This document shows, in pieces, positions 34,407-42,532 of a DNA stretch of 63,560 nucleotides. Each line of letters begins with the position of its first letter. Position 1 is the stretch's first letter. The notes below the pieces were generated by a model. The model was given only the letters and a program-made list of their open reading frames with translations. It had not been told where the DNA came from and did not search any database. Origin of the DNA: Thiobacillus sp. UBA2597 (GTDB taxonomy: Bacteria > Pseudomonadota > Gammaproteobacteria > Burkholderiales > Thiobacillaceae); assembly GCA_002339725.1 (NCBI GenBank), contig DDKN01000052.1, positions 5,777 through 69,336 of the forward strand. The letters are read 5' to 3'. Position numbers and translations under genes: made by a program.

Positions 34407-35768
34407 ATGCAGAAGTGGTTCTGGCTCTTTGTCTGTTTGCTCGGCCTGGCCCTGCCGGCGCAGGCCGCCAGCCTGCCTGATTTCACCGAGATCGTGGACA
34501 AGCAGGGTGCCGCCGTGGTCAACATCACCACCCTGCAGGAGGCCCGGCGCGGCAACCGGCGCAGCCTGCCCGGCCATGACGAGATGTTCGAATTCTTCCG
34601 CCGCTTCATGCCGCCCGAGGGCGAGCGTTTCATGCCGCCACGCCAGGGCCAGGGCTCCGGCTTCATCATCAGCAGCGACGGCTACATCCTGACCAACGCC
34701 CACGTGGTCGATGCGGCCGACGACGTGGTGGTCAAGCTCAACGACCGGCGCGAATTCCGGGCCAAGGTGATCGGCGCCGACAAGCGCACCGATGTCGCAC
34801 TGATCAAGATCGAGGCCCAGAACCTGCCCAAGGTGGCCATCGGCGACCCGGACAAGCTCAAGGTCGGCGAATGGGTGCTGGCCATCGGCGCCCCCTTCGG
34901 CTTCGAGAACTCGGCCACCGCCGGCATCGTCTCGGCCAAGGGCCGCTCGCTGCCCCAGGAGAACTACGTGCCTTTCATCCAGACCGATGTCGCGGTGAAT
35001 CCGGGCAATTCCGGCGGCCCCTTGTTCAACCTCAAGGGCGAGGTGGTCGGCATCAACTCCCAGATCATTTCCCGCTCCGGTGGCTACATGGGGCTGTCCT
35101 TCGCCATTCCGATCGACGTCGCGATCGACGTGGCCGAGCAGCTCAAGGGCAAGGGCCGGATCGAGCGGGGCCGCCTGGGGGTGTTGATCCAGGAGGTGAC
35201 CGCTGATCTGGCCGAATCCTACGGCCTGGACAAGCCGCGTGGGGCATTGATCGCCGATGTCGAGCCGGACAGCCCGGCCGAGAAGGCGGGACTGCAGTCG
35301 GGCGACATCGTGCTCAGCTTCGACGGCAAACCGGTCAACAGCTCGATCGACCTGCCGCGCCTGGTCGGTGCCACCAAGCCGGGCACCCGGGCCAATCTGC
35401 AGGTCTGGCGCAAGGGCCAGGTGCAGCAAATCCCGATCACCGTCGCCCAGCTGGTCGAGGAGAAGGTGGCGACGGCCGAGGCCGGCAGCAAACAACCCAA
35501 CCGGGCCGGCCTGGTGGTGAGCGAATTGAGCGCGGAGCAGAAGCGGCAGCTGGGCATCAGGGCCGGCGTGCTGGTCGAGGATGCCAGCGGCGCCGCCGCC
35601 CGGGCCGGCATCCAGCCGGGCGACATCATCCTGGCGGTCAGCTCCCGCCCCGTGAACAGCGCGCGCGAGCTGGCGCAGCTGCTCAACCAGGCCGGGCGCA
35701 GGATCGTCGCGCTCCAGGTCAGGCGGGGCGAAGGGGTGGTGATCGTCCCCCTGCGCCTGGAGCCTTGA
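34407..35768 (+). CDS. DegP/MucD-type periplasmic serine protease
   Basis: A 453-residue HtrA-family protease/chaperone. A signal peptide (WLFVCLLGLALPAQAAS) precedes the trypsin-like domain with His in LTNAHVVDAAD, Asp in TDVALIKIEA and Ser in NPGNSGGPLFN, then two PDZ domains (about residues 265-350 and 365-450). It degrades misfolded envelope proteins and is normally under sigma-E control, consistent with its place directly after rseC. DegP, DegQ and MucD cannot be told apart from sequence inspection alone, so no symbol is given. Confidence 0.93.
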   Translation: MQKWFWLFVCLLGLALPAQAASLPDFTEIVDKQGAAVVNITTLQEARRGNRRSLPGHDEMFEFFRRFMPPEGERFMPPRQGQGSGFIISSDGYILTNAHVVDAADDVVVKLNDRREFRAKVIGADKRTDVALIKIEAQNLPKVAIGDPDKLKVGEWVLAIGAPFGFENSATAGIVSAKGRSLPQENYVPFIQTDVAVNPGNSGGPLFNLKGEVVGINSQIISRSGGYMGLSFAIPIDVAIDVAEQLKGKGRIERGRLGVLIQEVTADLAESYGLDKPRGALIADVEPDSPAEKAGLQSGDIVLSFDGKPVNSSIDLPRLVGATKPGTRANLQVWRKGQVQQIPITVAQLVEEKVATAEAGSKQPNRAGLVVSELSAEQKRQLGIRAGVLVEDASGAAARAGIQPGDIILAVSSRPVNSARELAQLLNQAGRRIVALQVRRGEGVVIVPLRLEP

Positions 35769-35989
35769 AGCTCACTTTATACGGCCGCGCCGGCTGCCAC
35801 CTGTGCGAGGACATGGCGGCCGGCCTCGATGCCCTGGGCGTCGAGTACGAAGTGGTCGACATCGACCGCGACCCGGCGCTCAAGGCCCGCTACGACTGGG
35901 AGGTGCCGGTGCTCATGGGGCCGGCCGGCGAGGTCTGCCGCCACGTCTGGAACCCGGCGGCGGTGCGCGCCTACCTCAAAATCGGCTAA
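35765..35989 (+). CDS. Small glutaredoxin-family protein
   Basis: A 74-residue glutaredoxin-like protein of the DUF836/YruB type: LTLYGRAGCHLCEDMA with CHLC active site at about residues 11-14, EVVDIDRDPAL and the cis-Pro segment VPVLMG. TTG 35765 overlaps the degP stop codon (TTGA), and no other start gives the N-terminal strand. Between degP and lepA this small redoxin is common in betaproteobacteria. Confidence 0.85.
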   Translation: MKLTLYGRAGCHLCEDMAAGLDALGVEYEVVDIDRDPALKARYDWEVPVLMGPAGEVCRHVWNPAAVRAYLKIG

Positions 35990-36021
35990 AATTCGCCGAC
36001 TTTTCAATTCCTTAATGGAAC

Positions 36022-36046
36022 ACGGGCGCAGGCTGCGCCCGTTTGT
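36022..36046 (+). promoter_or_regulatory. Terminator-like hairpin directly in front of lepA
   Basis: ACGGGCGC (36022-36029) pairs with GCGCCCGT (36035-36042) round an AGGCT loop, followed by TTTGTTT. The lepA ATG follows six bases after the stem. The hairpin can act as terminator of the degP transcript or attenuator of lepA, and it leaves no room for a Shine-Dalgarno site. A possible -10 (TAAAAT, 35989-35994) lies just upstream. Confidence 0.65.
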
Positions 36047-36048
36047 TT

Positions 36049-37845
36049 ATGCAAAACAACATCCGCAACTTTTCCATCATCGCCCATATCGACCACGGCA
36101 AATCGACCCTGGCCGACCGCCTGATCGAGTATTGCGGCGGCCTGCAGTCGCGCGAGATGGAGGCGCAGGTGCTCGACTCCATGGACCTGGAGCGCGAGCG
36201 CGGCATCACCATCAAGGCCCAGACCGCGGCGCTGAGTTACAAGGCGCGCGACGGCCGGGAATACCGGCTGAACCTGATCGACACCCCGGGCCATGTCGAC
36301 TTCTCCTATGAAGTGAGCCGCTCGCTCTCCGCCTGCGAGGGGGCGCTCCTGGTGGTCGACGCCTCGCAGGGTGTCGAGGCCCAGACCGTGGCCAACTGCT
36401 ACACCGCGATCGAGCTCGGCGTCGAGGTGGTGCCGGTGCTGAACAAGATCGACCTGCCCTCGGCCGACCCGGAGCGGGTGATCCAGGAGATCGAGGACAT
36501 CGTCGGCATCCCCGCCCAGGACGCCGTGCGCTGCTCGGCCAAGACCGGGGTCGGCATCGAGGACGTGCTGGAGGCGGTGATCGCCCGGGTGCCGGCGCCC
36601 AAGGGCAACGAGGATGCGCCGCTCAAGGCCCTGGTGATCGACTCCTGGTTCGACAACTACGTCGGCGTGGTCATGCTGGTGCGCGTGGTCGACGGCGCGC
36701 TCAAGGCCAGGCAGAAGATCCGCCTGATGGCGACCGGGGCCGAATACCCGGCCGAGCAGATCGGCGTGTTCACGCCCAAATCCCAGCCGCGCGAGGTGCT
36801 CGGCACGGGTGAGGTCGGTTTCGTTATCACCGGCATGAAGGAGCTCAAGCACGCCAAGGTGGGCGATACCATCACCCTGGCGGCGCAGCCGGCGGCCGAG
36901 GCGCTGCCCGGCTTCAAGGAGATCAAGCCGCAGGTGTTCGCCGGCCTGTATCCGGTCGAGTCGCACGATTACGATGCCCTGCGCGATGCCCTGACCAAGC
37001 TGCAATTGAACGACGCCTCCCTGTTCTTCGAGCCGGAGACGTCGCAGGCCCTGGGCTTCGGTTTCCGCTGCGGCTTTTTGGGCCTGCTGCACATGGAGAT
37101 CGTGCAGGAGCGGCTCGAGCGCGAATATGGCATGAATCTGATCACCACCGCGCCCTCGGTCGAGTACCAGGTGGTCATGCGCGACGGCAGCCTGGTCGAG
37201 GTGGAGAACCCGGCCCGGCTGCCCGACCCGTCCAAGATCCAGGAGATCCGTGAGCCCATCATCACCGCCACCATCCTGGTGCCGGAGGACTACCTGGGCA
37301 ACGTGATGACCCTCTGCAACCAGAAGCGCGGCAGCCAGGTCGACATGAAGTACATGGGGCGCCAGGTCATGCTTAAATACGACCTGCCCCTGAACGAGGT
37401 GGTGCTCGATTTCTTCGACAAGCTCAAATCCACCTCGCGCGGCTACGCCTCGCTCGATTACGAGTTCAAGGAGTTCCGCGCCGACGACCTGGTCAAGCTC
37501 GACGTTCTGGTCAACGGCGAGAAGGTCGATGCCCTGTCGCTCATCGTGCACCGCTCGACCGCCCAGTATCGCGGGCGCGAGCTGGTGGCCAAGATGCGCG
37601 AGCTGATCCCGCGCCAGATGTTCGACGTGGCGGTGCAGGCGGCGATCGGCTCGCACATCATCGCGCGCGAGACGGTCAAGGCCCTGCGCAAGAACGTGCT
37701 GGCCAAGTGCTACGGTGGCGACATCACCCGCAAGAAGAAACTTCTGGAAAAGCAGAAGGAGGGCAAGAAGCGGATGAAGCAGGTCGGCAACGTCGAGATT
37801 CCGCAGGAGGCCTTCCTCGCCATCCTGCAGGTGGGGGAGAAATAA
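36049..37845 (+). CDS. lepA: LepA (elongation factor 4)
   Basis: A translational GTPase that acts on stalled or mistranslocated ribosomes. The 598-residue protein begins NNIRNFSIIAHIDHGKSTLA (G1), with G2 RGITIKAQ, G3 DTPGHVDF and G4 NKID, and ends in the LepA-specific C-terminal domain (KRMKQVGNVEIPQEAFLAIL). ATG 36049 gives the conserved start; the in-frame TTG 36043 is less likely. It heads the lepA-lepB-rnc-era-recO operon; lepB starts at the next base after its stop. Confidence 0.98.
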   Translation: MQNNIRNFSIIAHIDHGKSTLADRLIEYCGGLQSREMEAQVLDSMDLERERGITIKAQTAALSYKARDGREYRLNLIDTPGHVDFSYEVSRSLSACEGALLVVDASQGVEAQTVANCYTAIELGVEVVPVLNKIDLPSADPERVIQEIEDIVGIPAQDAVRCSAKTGVGIEDVLEAVIARVPAPKGNEDAPLKALVIDSWFDNYVGVVMLVRVVDGALKARQKIRLMATGAEYPAEQIGVFTPKSQPREVLGTGEVGFVITGMKELKHAKVGDTITLAAQPAAEALPGFKEIKPQVFAGLYPVESHDYDALRDALTKLQLNDASLFFEPETSQALGFGFRCGFLGLLHMEIVQERLEREYGMNLITTAPSVEYQVVMRDGSLVEVENPARLPDPSKIQEIREPIITATILVPEDYLGNVMTLCNQKRGSQVDMKYMGRQVMLKYDLPLNEVVLDFFDKLKSTSRGYASLDYEFKEFRADDLVKLDVLVNGEKVDALSLIVHRSTAQYRGRELVAKMRELIPRQMFDVAVQAAIGSHIIARETVKALRKNVLAKCYGGDITRKKKLLEKQKEGKKRMKQVGNVEIPQEAFLAILQVGEK

Positions 37846-38652
37846 ATGAACTTCGCGCTGATCCTGTTCATCGCCCTGTTGATCTCGGGCGGCATCTGGC
37901 TGTTCGATGCCCTGGTCACCGGCAAGGACCGGGCCAAGGATGCCAAGCTGCCATTGCTGGTCGATTACGCCCGCAGCTTCTTCCCGGTCATCCTGGTGGT
38001 GTTCCTGTTGCGTTCCTTCCTGGTCGAGCCGTTCAAGATCCCGTCCGGCTCCATGCTGCCCACCCTGGAGATCGGCGACTTCATCCTGGTCAACAAATAC
38101 GAATACGGCATCCGCCTGCCCATCATCAATCAAAAGGTGATCGAGATCGGCCAGCCGCAGCGCGGTGATGTCATGGTCTTCCGCTATCCCAAGGACCCTG
38201 CGCTCGACTACATCAAGCGGGTGGTCGGCCTGCCCGGCGACGTGGTGGAATACCGCGACAAGCAGCTGATCATCAACGGCCAGGCGGTGCCGCTCGAGCG
38301 GGTCGGCGAATACCAATACGTCGGCAGCGGCCTCAACTACATCAACGGCCAAACCTACCGCGAGCACTTGGGCGATCACAGCCATATCGCCATGCTCCAG
38401 CCCGACGCGCCGCCGGTGGTGGTGCACCAGGTCGAGGGTGATTTCCCTTATCGCGACAACTGCACCTACAATGAGCGCGGCTTCATTTGCCGCGTGCCCG
38501 AAGGTCACTACTTCATGCTGGGCGACAACCGCGATGCCAGCAACGACAGCCGCTACTGGGGCTTCGTGCCGGACCGCAACATTGTCGGCCGCGCCTTCAT
38601 GATCTGGTGGAACTTCGGCGAGTTCGGCCGCATCGGCCGCTTCATCGAATAA
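37846..38652 (+). CDS. lepB: LepB, signal peptidase I
   Basis: LepB cleaves signal peptides of exported proteins at the outer face of the inner membrane. The 268-residue protein has an N-terminal membrane helix (ALILFIALLISGGIWLF), a second (SFFPVILVVFLLRSFLV), the catalytic Ser in IPSGSMLPTL and Lys in DYIKRVVGLPGD, and box E GDNRDASNDSRYWGFVP. It abuts lepA and is followed nine bases later by the DUF4845 gene. Confidence 0.97.
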   Translation: MNFALILFIALLISGGIWLFDALVTGKDRAKDAKLPLLVDYARSFFPVILVVFLLRSFLVEPFKIPSGSMLPTLEIGDFILVNKYEYGIRLPIINQKVIEIGQPQRGDVMVFRYPKDPALDYIKRVVGLPGDVVEYRDKQLIINGQAVPLERVGEYQYVGSGLNYINGQTYREHLGDHSHIAMLQPDAPPVVVHQVEGDFPYRDNCTYNERGFICRVPEGHYFMLGDNRDASNDSRYWGFVPDRNIVGRAFMIWWNFGEFGRIGRFIE

Positions 38653-38661
38653 GGAGGGGGC

Positions 38662-39030
38662 ATGTCCAAGCAAACCGGATTCAGTCTGCTCAATATGCTG
38701 CTGCTGGCCATCGTGATCATCTTCGCCGGCATCGTCGCCATGCGGGTGGTGCCGTCCTATATCGAGTACTTCACGCTGAAGAAGATCGTGCAGGAGACCC
38801 TGGCCCAGCCCAGCCTGGACGCCGTGAGCGATCTCGAACTGCGGCAGCGCTTCGACAAGCAGCTTTCGATCAACAACATCAGCCAGGTGACTTCGCGCGA
38901 TCTTGTGATCGAGCGCGGGCCGCAGGGGGTGAGCGCGAAGCTGGCCTATTCCGTGCGCCGGCCGCTGATGGGCCAGGCCAGTCTCTGTCTGGACTTCGAG
39001 ATCGAGGCCAGCGGCAAAGCGGGGCAATGA
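38662..39030 (+). CDS. DUF4845 membrane protein
   Basis: A 122-residue protein with one N-terminal membrane helix (SLLNMLLLAIVIIFAGIVAMR) and a small soluble domain (YIEYFTLKKIVQETLAQP, DKQLSINNISQV). It has the layout and position (lepB-X-rnc) of the DUF4845 family found across beta- and gammaproteobacteria; the function is unknown, perhaps linked to signal-peptidase action. Start ATG 38662 follows AAGGAGGGGG. The stop overlaps rnc by four bases. Confidence 0.85.
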   Translation: MSKQTGFSLLNMLLLAIVIIFAGIVAMRVVPSYIEYFTLKKIVQETLAQPSLDAVSDLELRQRFDKQLSINNISQVTSRDLVIERGPQGVSAKLAYSVRRPLMGQASLCLDFEIEASGKAGQ

Positions 39031-39704
39031 CTGCGGACCTGGCCAGCCTGGAGACGCGCATTGGCCATCGCTTCGCCCAGCGCGCGTTGTTGGAGCAGGC
39101 GCTGACCCACCGCAGCTATGCGGCCCAGAACAACGAACGCCTGGAGTTTCTCGGCGACAGCGTGCTCAACTGCGTGGTCGGACTCATGCTCTACCGGCGC
39201 TTCCAGCAGTTGCAGGAAGGCCAGCTTTCCCGCCTGCGCGCCAATCTGGTGAACCAACAAAGCCTGTGCGAGGTGGCGCGCAGCATCGGCCTGGGCAGCT
39301 ACCTCAAGCTGGGCGAAGGTGAGCTCAAAAGCGGCGGCGCCGACCGGCCGTCGATCCTGGCCGATGCCCTGGAATCGCTGTTTGGTGCCGTGTTCCTTGA
39401 CGCCGGCTTCCCCGCGGCGGAGGCGGTGGTCGAGCGCCTGATGGGTCCGGCCGTGGTGGCGATCGACCCGCTCACCCAGGGCAAGGACGCCAAGACCCTG
39501 CTGCAGGAATGGCTGCAGGCCCGGCGCAAGGGCCTGCCGGAGTATCACCTGGTGGCGGTGACCGGTCAGGCCCATGCCCAGGTGTTCACCGTCGAGTGCC
39601 GCATCGACTCGATGGGTCTGCGCTGCCAGGGCAGCGGCAACAGCCGCAAGGCCGCCGAGCAGGTCGCCGCCGGGGCGGCCTATGCCCGGTTGGCGGGCCG
39701 CTGA
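39027..39704 (+). CDS. rnc: RNase III
   Basis: Rnc cleaves double-stranded RNA in rRNA and mRNA processing. The 225-residue protein has the catalytic signature NERLEFLGDSVLNCVV, the second acidic cluster ILADALESLFGAVFLDAG, and a C-terminal double-stranded RNA-binding domain (DAKTLLQEWLQARRKGLPEY through KAAEQVAAGAAYARL). ATG 39027 overlaps the preceding stop (ATGA). era follows after four bases. Confidence 0.97.
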   Translation: MTADLASLETRIGHRFAQRALLEQALTHRSYAAQNNERLEFLGDSVLNCVVGLMLYRRFQQLQEGQLSRLRANLVNQQSLCEVARSIGLGSYLKLGEGELKSGGADRPSILADALESLFGAVFLDAGFPAAEAVVERLMGPAVVAIDPLTQGKDAKTLLQEWLQARRKGLPEYHLVAVTGQAHAQVFTVECRIDSMGLRCQGSGNSRKAAEQVAAGAAYARLAGR

Positions 39705-39708
39705 CGCC

Positions 39709-40608
39709 ATGCGCACGGGGCTGATCGCCGTCGTCGGCCGACCCAACGTCGGCAAGTCCACCCTGGTCAACCTGCTGGTCGGCGCCAAGATCAGCATCAC
39801 CTCGAGCAAGCCGCAGACCACGCGCGACCGCATCCTCGGCGTGCGCACCCTGGCGGATGCCCAGTTCGTCTTCGCCGACACGCCGGGCTTCCAGACCCGG
39901 CACCGCAGCGCCCTCAACGCGGCGATGAACCGCACCGTGACCGAGACCCTGGCCGACATGGACGCCGTGGTCTGGGTGGTCGAGGCCTTGAAATTCACCG
40001 AGGCCGACGAGCAGGTGCTGCGCCTCCTGCCCAAGCAAAGCCCGGTGGTGCTGGCCGTGAACAAGGTCGACCAGGTCGAGGACAAGGCAACACTGTTGCC
40101 CTTTCTCGAGGCCATGGCCAAGCGCTTCGACTTTGCCGCCATCGTGCCGGTCTCGGCCCTGAAACCCGAGGACGGCGATTACCTGCTCGAGGTGCTCAAA
40201 CCCCTGCTGCCCGAGGCGGCGCCCATGTTCGAGGAAGACGCCATCACCGATCGCAGCGAGCGCTTCCTGGCCGCCGAGACGCTGCGGGAAAAGGTGTTCC
40301 GCCTGACCGGCGACGAGATCCCCTACGCCGTGGCGGTGACCATCGACAAGTTCGAGGAAGAGCCGCCGCTCAAGGCCGGGGCCGAGCGCGGCCTGATCCG
40401 CATCGCCGCCACCATCTGGGTCGAGCGCGAGGGCCACAAGCCCATCCTGCTCGGCAAGAAGGGCGAGAAGCTGAAGCGCATCGCCACCGAGGCGCGCCAG
40501 GACATGGAGCGCCTGTTTGGCGCCAAGGTCTTCCTCGACTGCTGGGTCAAGGTCAAGGGCGGCTGGACCGACAACATCGGCCTGCTCAAGCGCTTCGGCT
40601 ATGGCTAG
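39709..40608 (+). CDS. era: Era, 16S rRNA-binding GTPase
   Basis: Era helps mature the 30S subunit. The 299-residue protein has G1 GRPNVGKST at about residues 9-17, G2 KPQTTRDRI, G3 DTPGFQ, G4 NKVD and a C-terminal KH domain (GHKPILLGKKGEKLKRIATE). ATG 39709 gives the conserved MRTGLIAVVG start. A 195-base gap with repeats separates it from recO, wider than usual for this operon. Confidence 0.97.
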   Translation: MRTGLIAVVGRPNVGKSTLVNLLVGAKISITSSKPQTTRDRILGVRTLADAQFVFADTPGFQTRHRSALNAAMNRTVTETLADMDAVVWVVEALKFTEADEQVLRLLPKQSPVVLAVNKVDQVEDKATLLPFLEAMAKRFDFAAIVPVSALKPEDGDYLLEVLKPLLPEAAPMFEEDAITDRSERFLAAETLREKVFRLTGDEIPYAVAVTIDKFEEEPPLKAGAERGLIRIAATIWVEREGHKPILLGKKGEKLKRIATEARQDMERLFGAKVFLDCWVKVKGGWTDNIGLLKRFGYG

Positions 40609-40639
40609 CGCTGCCTGCTAGATCAATGATCGGTGTTTT

Positions 40640-40745
40640 TCCCTCAGCCCAACCCTTCCACCCTGAAGGGCATCAAGCCCGAGGAGGAAAGGGCTTTAAC
40701 ACCCCGCTCCCTCCGGGAGAGGGGGCGGGGGTGAGGGACGGCATA
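40640..40745. repeat. C/G-rich intergenic inverted repeat between era and recO
   Basis: An inverted element with CCGCTCCCTCCGGGAG and GAGGGGGCGGGGGTGAGGG arms, of the same kind as those at 1-50 and 59783-59840. It lies in the only sizeable gap of the lepA-recO operon and has no coding potential. Confidence 0.5.
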
Positions 40746-40803
40746 GGTTCTCCCGTCATGCCGCGCCCTTGCCCGGCAGCCGGTGATTCACGTCATCTCG
40801 ATC

Positions 40804-41511
40804 ATGCCTGAACGCATCAACGGCGAGATCGGCCTGGTCCTGCATAGCCACCCCTACAAAGAGACCAGTCTGCTGATCGAGGCCTTCACCCGCCACCACG
40901 GCCGCATCAGCCTGATGGCGCGCGGCGCGCGCCGGCCGCATTCGGCGCTCAAGGCCAAGCTGCTGCCGTTCCAGCCGCTCGCCTTCGACTGGTTCGGCAA
41001 GGGCCCGCTCTACACCCTGCATGCGGTCGAGTGGCAGGGCGATGGCCGCAGCCTCGCCGGCGCCGCCCTGATGTGCGGCTTCTACCTCAACGAACTGCTC
41101 ATGCGCCTCTTGCCCCCTGGCGACCCGCACGAGGCCCTGTACGACCAGTATCGGGCAACCCTGCAGGAACTGGCCGACGGCCTGGAGGCCGAGCCGGTGC
41201 TGCGCCGGTTCGAACTCGCCCTGCTCACCGAACTGGGCTACGCCCAGACCCTGACCGAGCTCGCCGGCAGCGGCCAGAAGGTCGAGCCGGACGCGCGCTA
41301 CGGCTACGCGCTCGACCTCGGTGTCACCGCGCCCAGCGCGAGCGGCCCGGTCTTCGCCGGCAAGACCCTGCTCGACATGGCCGCCGGCGACTACCGTGAC
41401 CCGCGCACCCTGGCCGAGAGCAAGCTGCTCATGCGCCAGCTTTTGGCCCACTACCTGGGTGACAAGCCGCTGGCAACCCGACAACTCCTCATCGATTTGC
41501 AGAAGATTTGA
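40804..41511 (+). CDS. recO: RecO, recombination mediator
   Basis: RecO loads RecA on SSB-coated DNA in the RecFOR pathway. The 235-residue protein has an N-terminal OB-fold (GEIGLVLHSHPYKETSLLIE, then FTRHHGRISLMARGARRP) and the helical C-terminal domain (FYLNELLMRLLPPGDPHEAL). ATG 40804 matches the usual N-terminus; the frame is open from GTG 40783. pdxJ, its usual neighbour, is displaced by an inserted toxin-antitoxin cassette. Confidence 0.93.
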   Translation: MPERINGEIGLVLHSHPYKETSLLIEAFTRHHGRISLMARGARRPHSALKAKLLPFQPLAFDWFGKGPLYTLHAVEWQGDGRSLAGAALMCGFYLNELLMRLLPPGDPHEALYDQYRATLQELADGLEAEPVLRRFELALLTELGYAQTLTELAGSGQKVEPDARYGYALDLGVTAPSASGPVFAGKTLLDMAAGDYRDPRTLAESKLLMRQLLAHYLGDKPLATRQLLIDLQKI

Positions 41512-41632
41512 ACGTGTCCGAGTGGTGGCTTGCCATTTCATGAACGCAGGCGTTTAACTTGATCAGACGAGACCGTCGGCATGCATCCATGATTGAGGTG
41601 GCTCAAGGTCAGGGAGAGTGACCTGCCCCTAT

Positions 41633-41665
41633 CGGCGTATTACGCCTGCGGCTAATACGCCCTAT
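41633..41665 (+). repeat. Left repeat bracketing the higBA-like cassette
   Basis: GGCGTATTACGCCTGCGGC followed by TAATACGCCCTATGC. The core TTACGCCTGCGGCTAAT, followed by (A/G)CGCCCTA, recurs at 42424-42452 in the same orientation on the other side of the toxin-antitoxin genes. Confidence 0.7.
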
Positions 41666-41717
41666 GCAAAGCAGGGCCGGGCCTTGCATGACCACCCCGT
41701 TCCCGGCCTTGATAAAC

Positions 41718-41735
41718 TGTATTTTATAAAATACA
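41718..41735. promoter_or_regulatory. 18-bp perfect palindrome upstream of the higB-like toxin
   Basis: TGTATTTTATAAAATACA is a perfect AT-rich palindrome ending 7 bases before the toxin ATG and containing a -10-like TATAAA. This is the expected form of an autoregulatory operator for a HigA/Xre-type antitoxin. Confidence 0.75.
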
Positions 41736-41742
41736 CTTGATC

Positions 41743-42039
41743 ATGTTCGAGATTTTCCAGAGCACCACGTTCGCCAATTGGCTGGGTGCCCTGAAGGACA
41801 ACCGGGCGCGGATGCACATCCTCGCCCGGCTCGATCGGGTTGCGCTGGGGAATTTCGGCGATGCCCGGCCTGTCGGGGATGGGATTTCCGAGCTGCGCAT
41901 CCATTACGGGCCGGGTTATCGGCTGTATTGCCTGCGAAGCGGGATGCGCGTGGTGGTGATGCTATGCGGCGGCGACAAATCTTCGCAGGCGCGCGACATC
42001 GAGCAGGCGAAGATCATCGCCAAGGATTGGAAGGACTAG
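41743..42039 (+). CDS. RelE/HigB-like toxin (addiction-module killer protein)
   Basis: A 98-residue phage-derived Gp49/HigB-type protein: FEIFQSTTFANWLGALKDNR, RARMHILARLDRVALGNFGD, VGDGISELRIHYGPGYRLYC and VVVMLCGGDKSSQARDIEQA match the fold of ribosome-dependent mRNA interferases. ATG 41743 is preferred to the codon at 41737, which lies within the operator. Toxin-first order and a three-base gap to the antitoxin are typical of this class. Confidence 0.87.
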   Translation: MFEIFQSTTFANWLGALKDNRARMHILARLDRVALGNFGDARPVGDGISELRIHYGPGYRLYCLRSGMRVVVMLCGGDKSSQARDIEQAKIIAKDWKD

Positions 42040-42042
42040 GCC

Positions 42043-42342
42043 ATGGCAGAAAAATTTACACGTTACGACTCCGCCGAACATCTGAAGACGGATGAGGATA
42101 TGGCGGCCTATCTCGATGCCTGTCTGGAAGAGGCGGGCGACGACCCGGCCTACATCGCCCATGCATTGGGCGTGATTGCGCGTGCCCGCGGCATGACGCA
42201 ACTGGCGCGCGATACCGGCCTGGCGCGGGAGAATCTGTACAAGGCGCTTTCCGCCGACGGCAATCCGGAATTCGGCACGATCCTGAAAGTGGTCAAGGCG
42301 CTCGGCCTGCAACTTCACGTCCAGACTTCAAAAGCGATGTAA
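42043..42342 (+). CDS. HigA-like antitoxin (Xre-family addiction module antidote)
   Basis: A 99-residue protein with an N-terminal toxin-binding stretch (RYDSAEHLKTDEDMAAYLDA) and a helix-turn-helix (ARARGMTQLARDTGLARENLYKALS), followed by the family end NPEFGTILKVVKALGLQL. It should neutralise the upstream toxin and repress the operon through the palindrome at 41718-41735. Confidence 0.88.
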   Translation: MAEKFTRYDSAEHLKTDEDMAAYLDACLEEAGDDPAYIAHALGVIARARGMTQLARDTGLARENLYKALSADGNPEFGTILKVVKALGLQLHVQTSKAM

Positions 42343-42349
42343 TGCGCGG

Positions 42350-42452
42350 TTTGCGTAGGGCGCATAAGCCCCCCTGCGCGAGGATTAACGCCAGCGCATT
42401 GGCCGGAAGACGGCCCATCCGGTGTCTTACGCCTGCGGCTAATGCGCCCTAC
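42350..42452 (+). repeat. Right REP-like repeats of the higBA-like cassette
   Basis: GTAGGGCGCATAAGCC at about 42355-42370 and, at its far end, TTACGCCTGCGGCTAATG followed by CGCCCTAC (42424-42450). The two ends are inverse-complementary (GTAGGGCGCAT / ATGCGCCCTAC), and the right end also repeats the sequence left of the cassette. Confidence 0.65.
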
Positions 42453-42532
42453 ACGGCTGTGCCATAATTCGCCGCACTGACCAAGCCGCAGCCCTTGCGG
42501 CTTTTCCCATGGTTCGACAATCGGAACTCAGC

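Noticed and set aside
36004..39027. A 1007-codon open frame antisense to lepA-lepB
   Set aside because: Same low-complexity His/Asp/Gln composition; lepA, lepB and the DUF4845 gene on the other strand are unmistakable.
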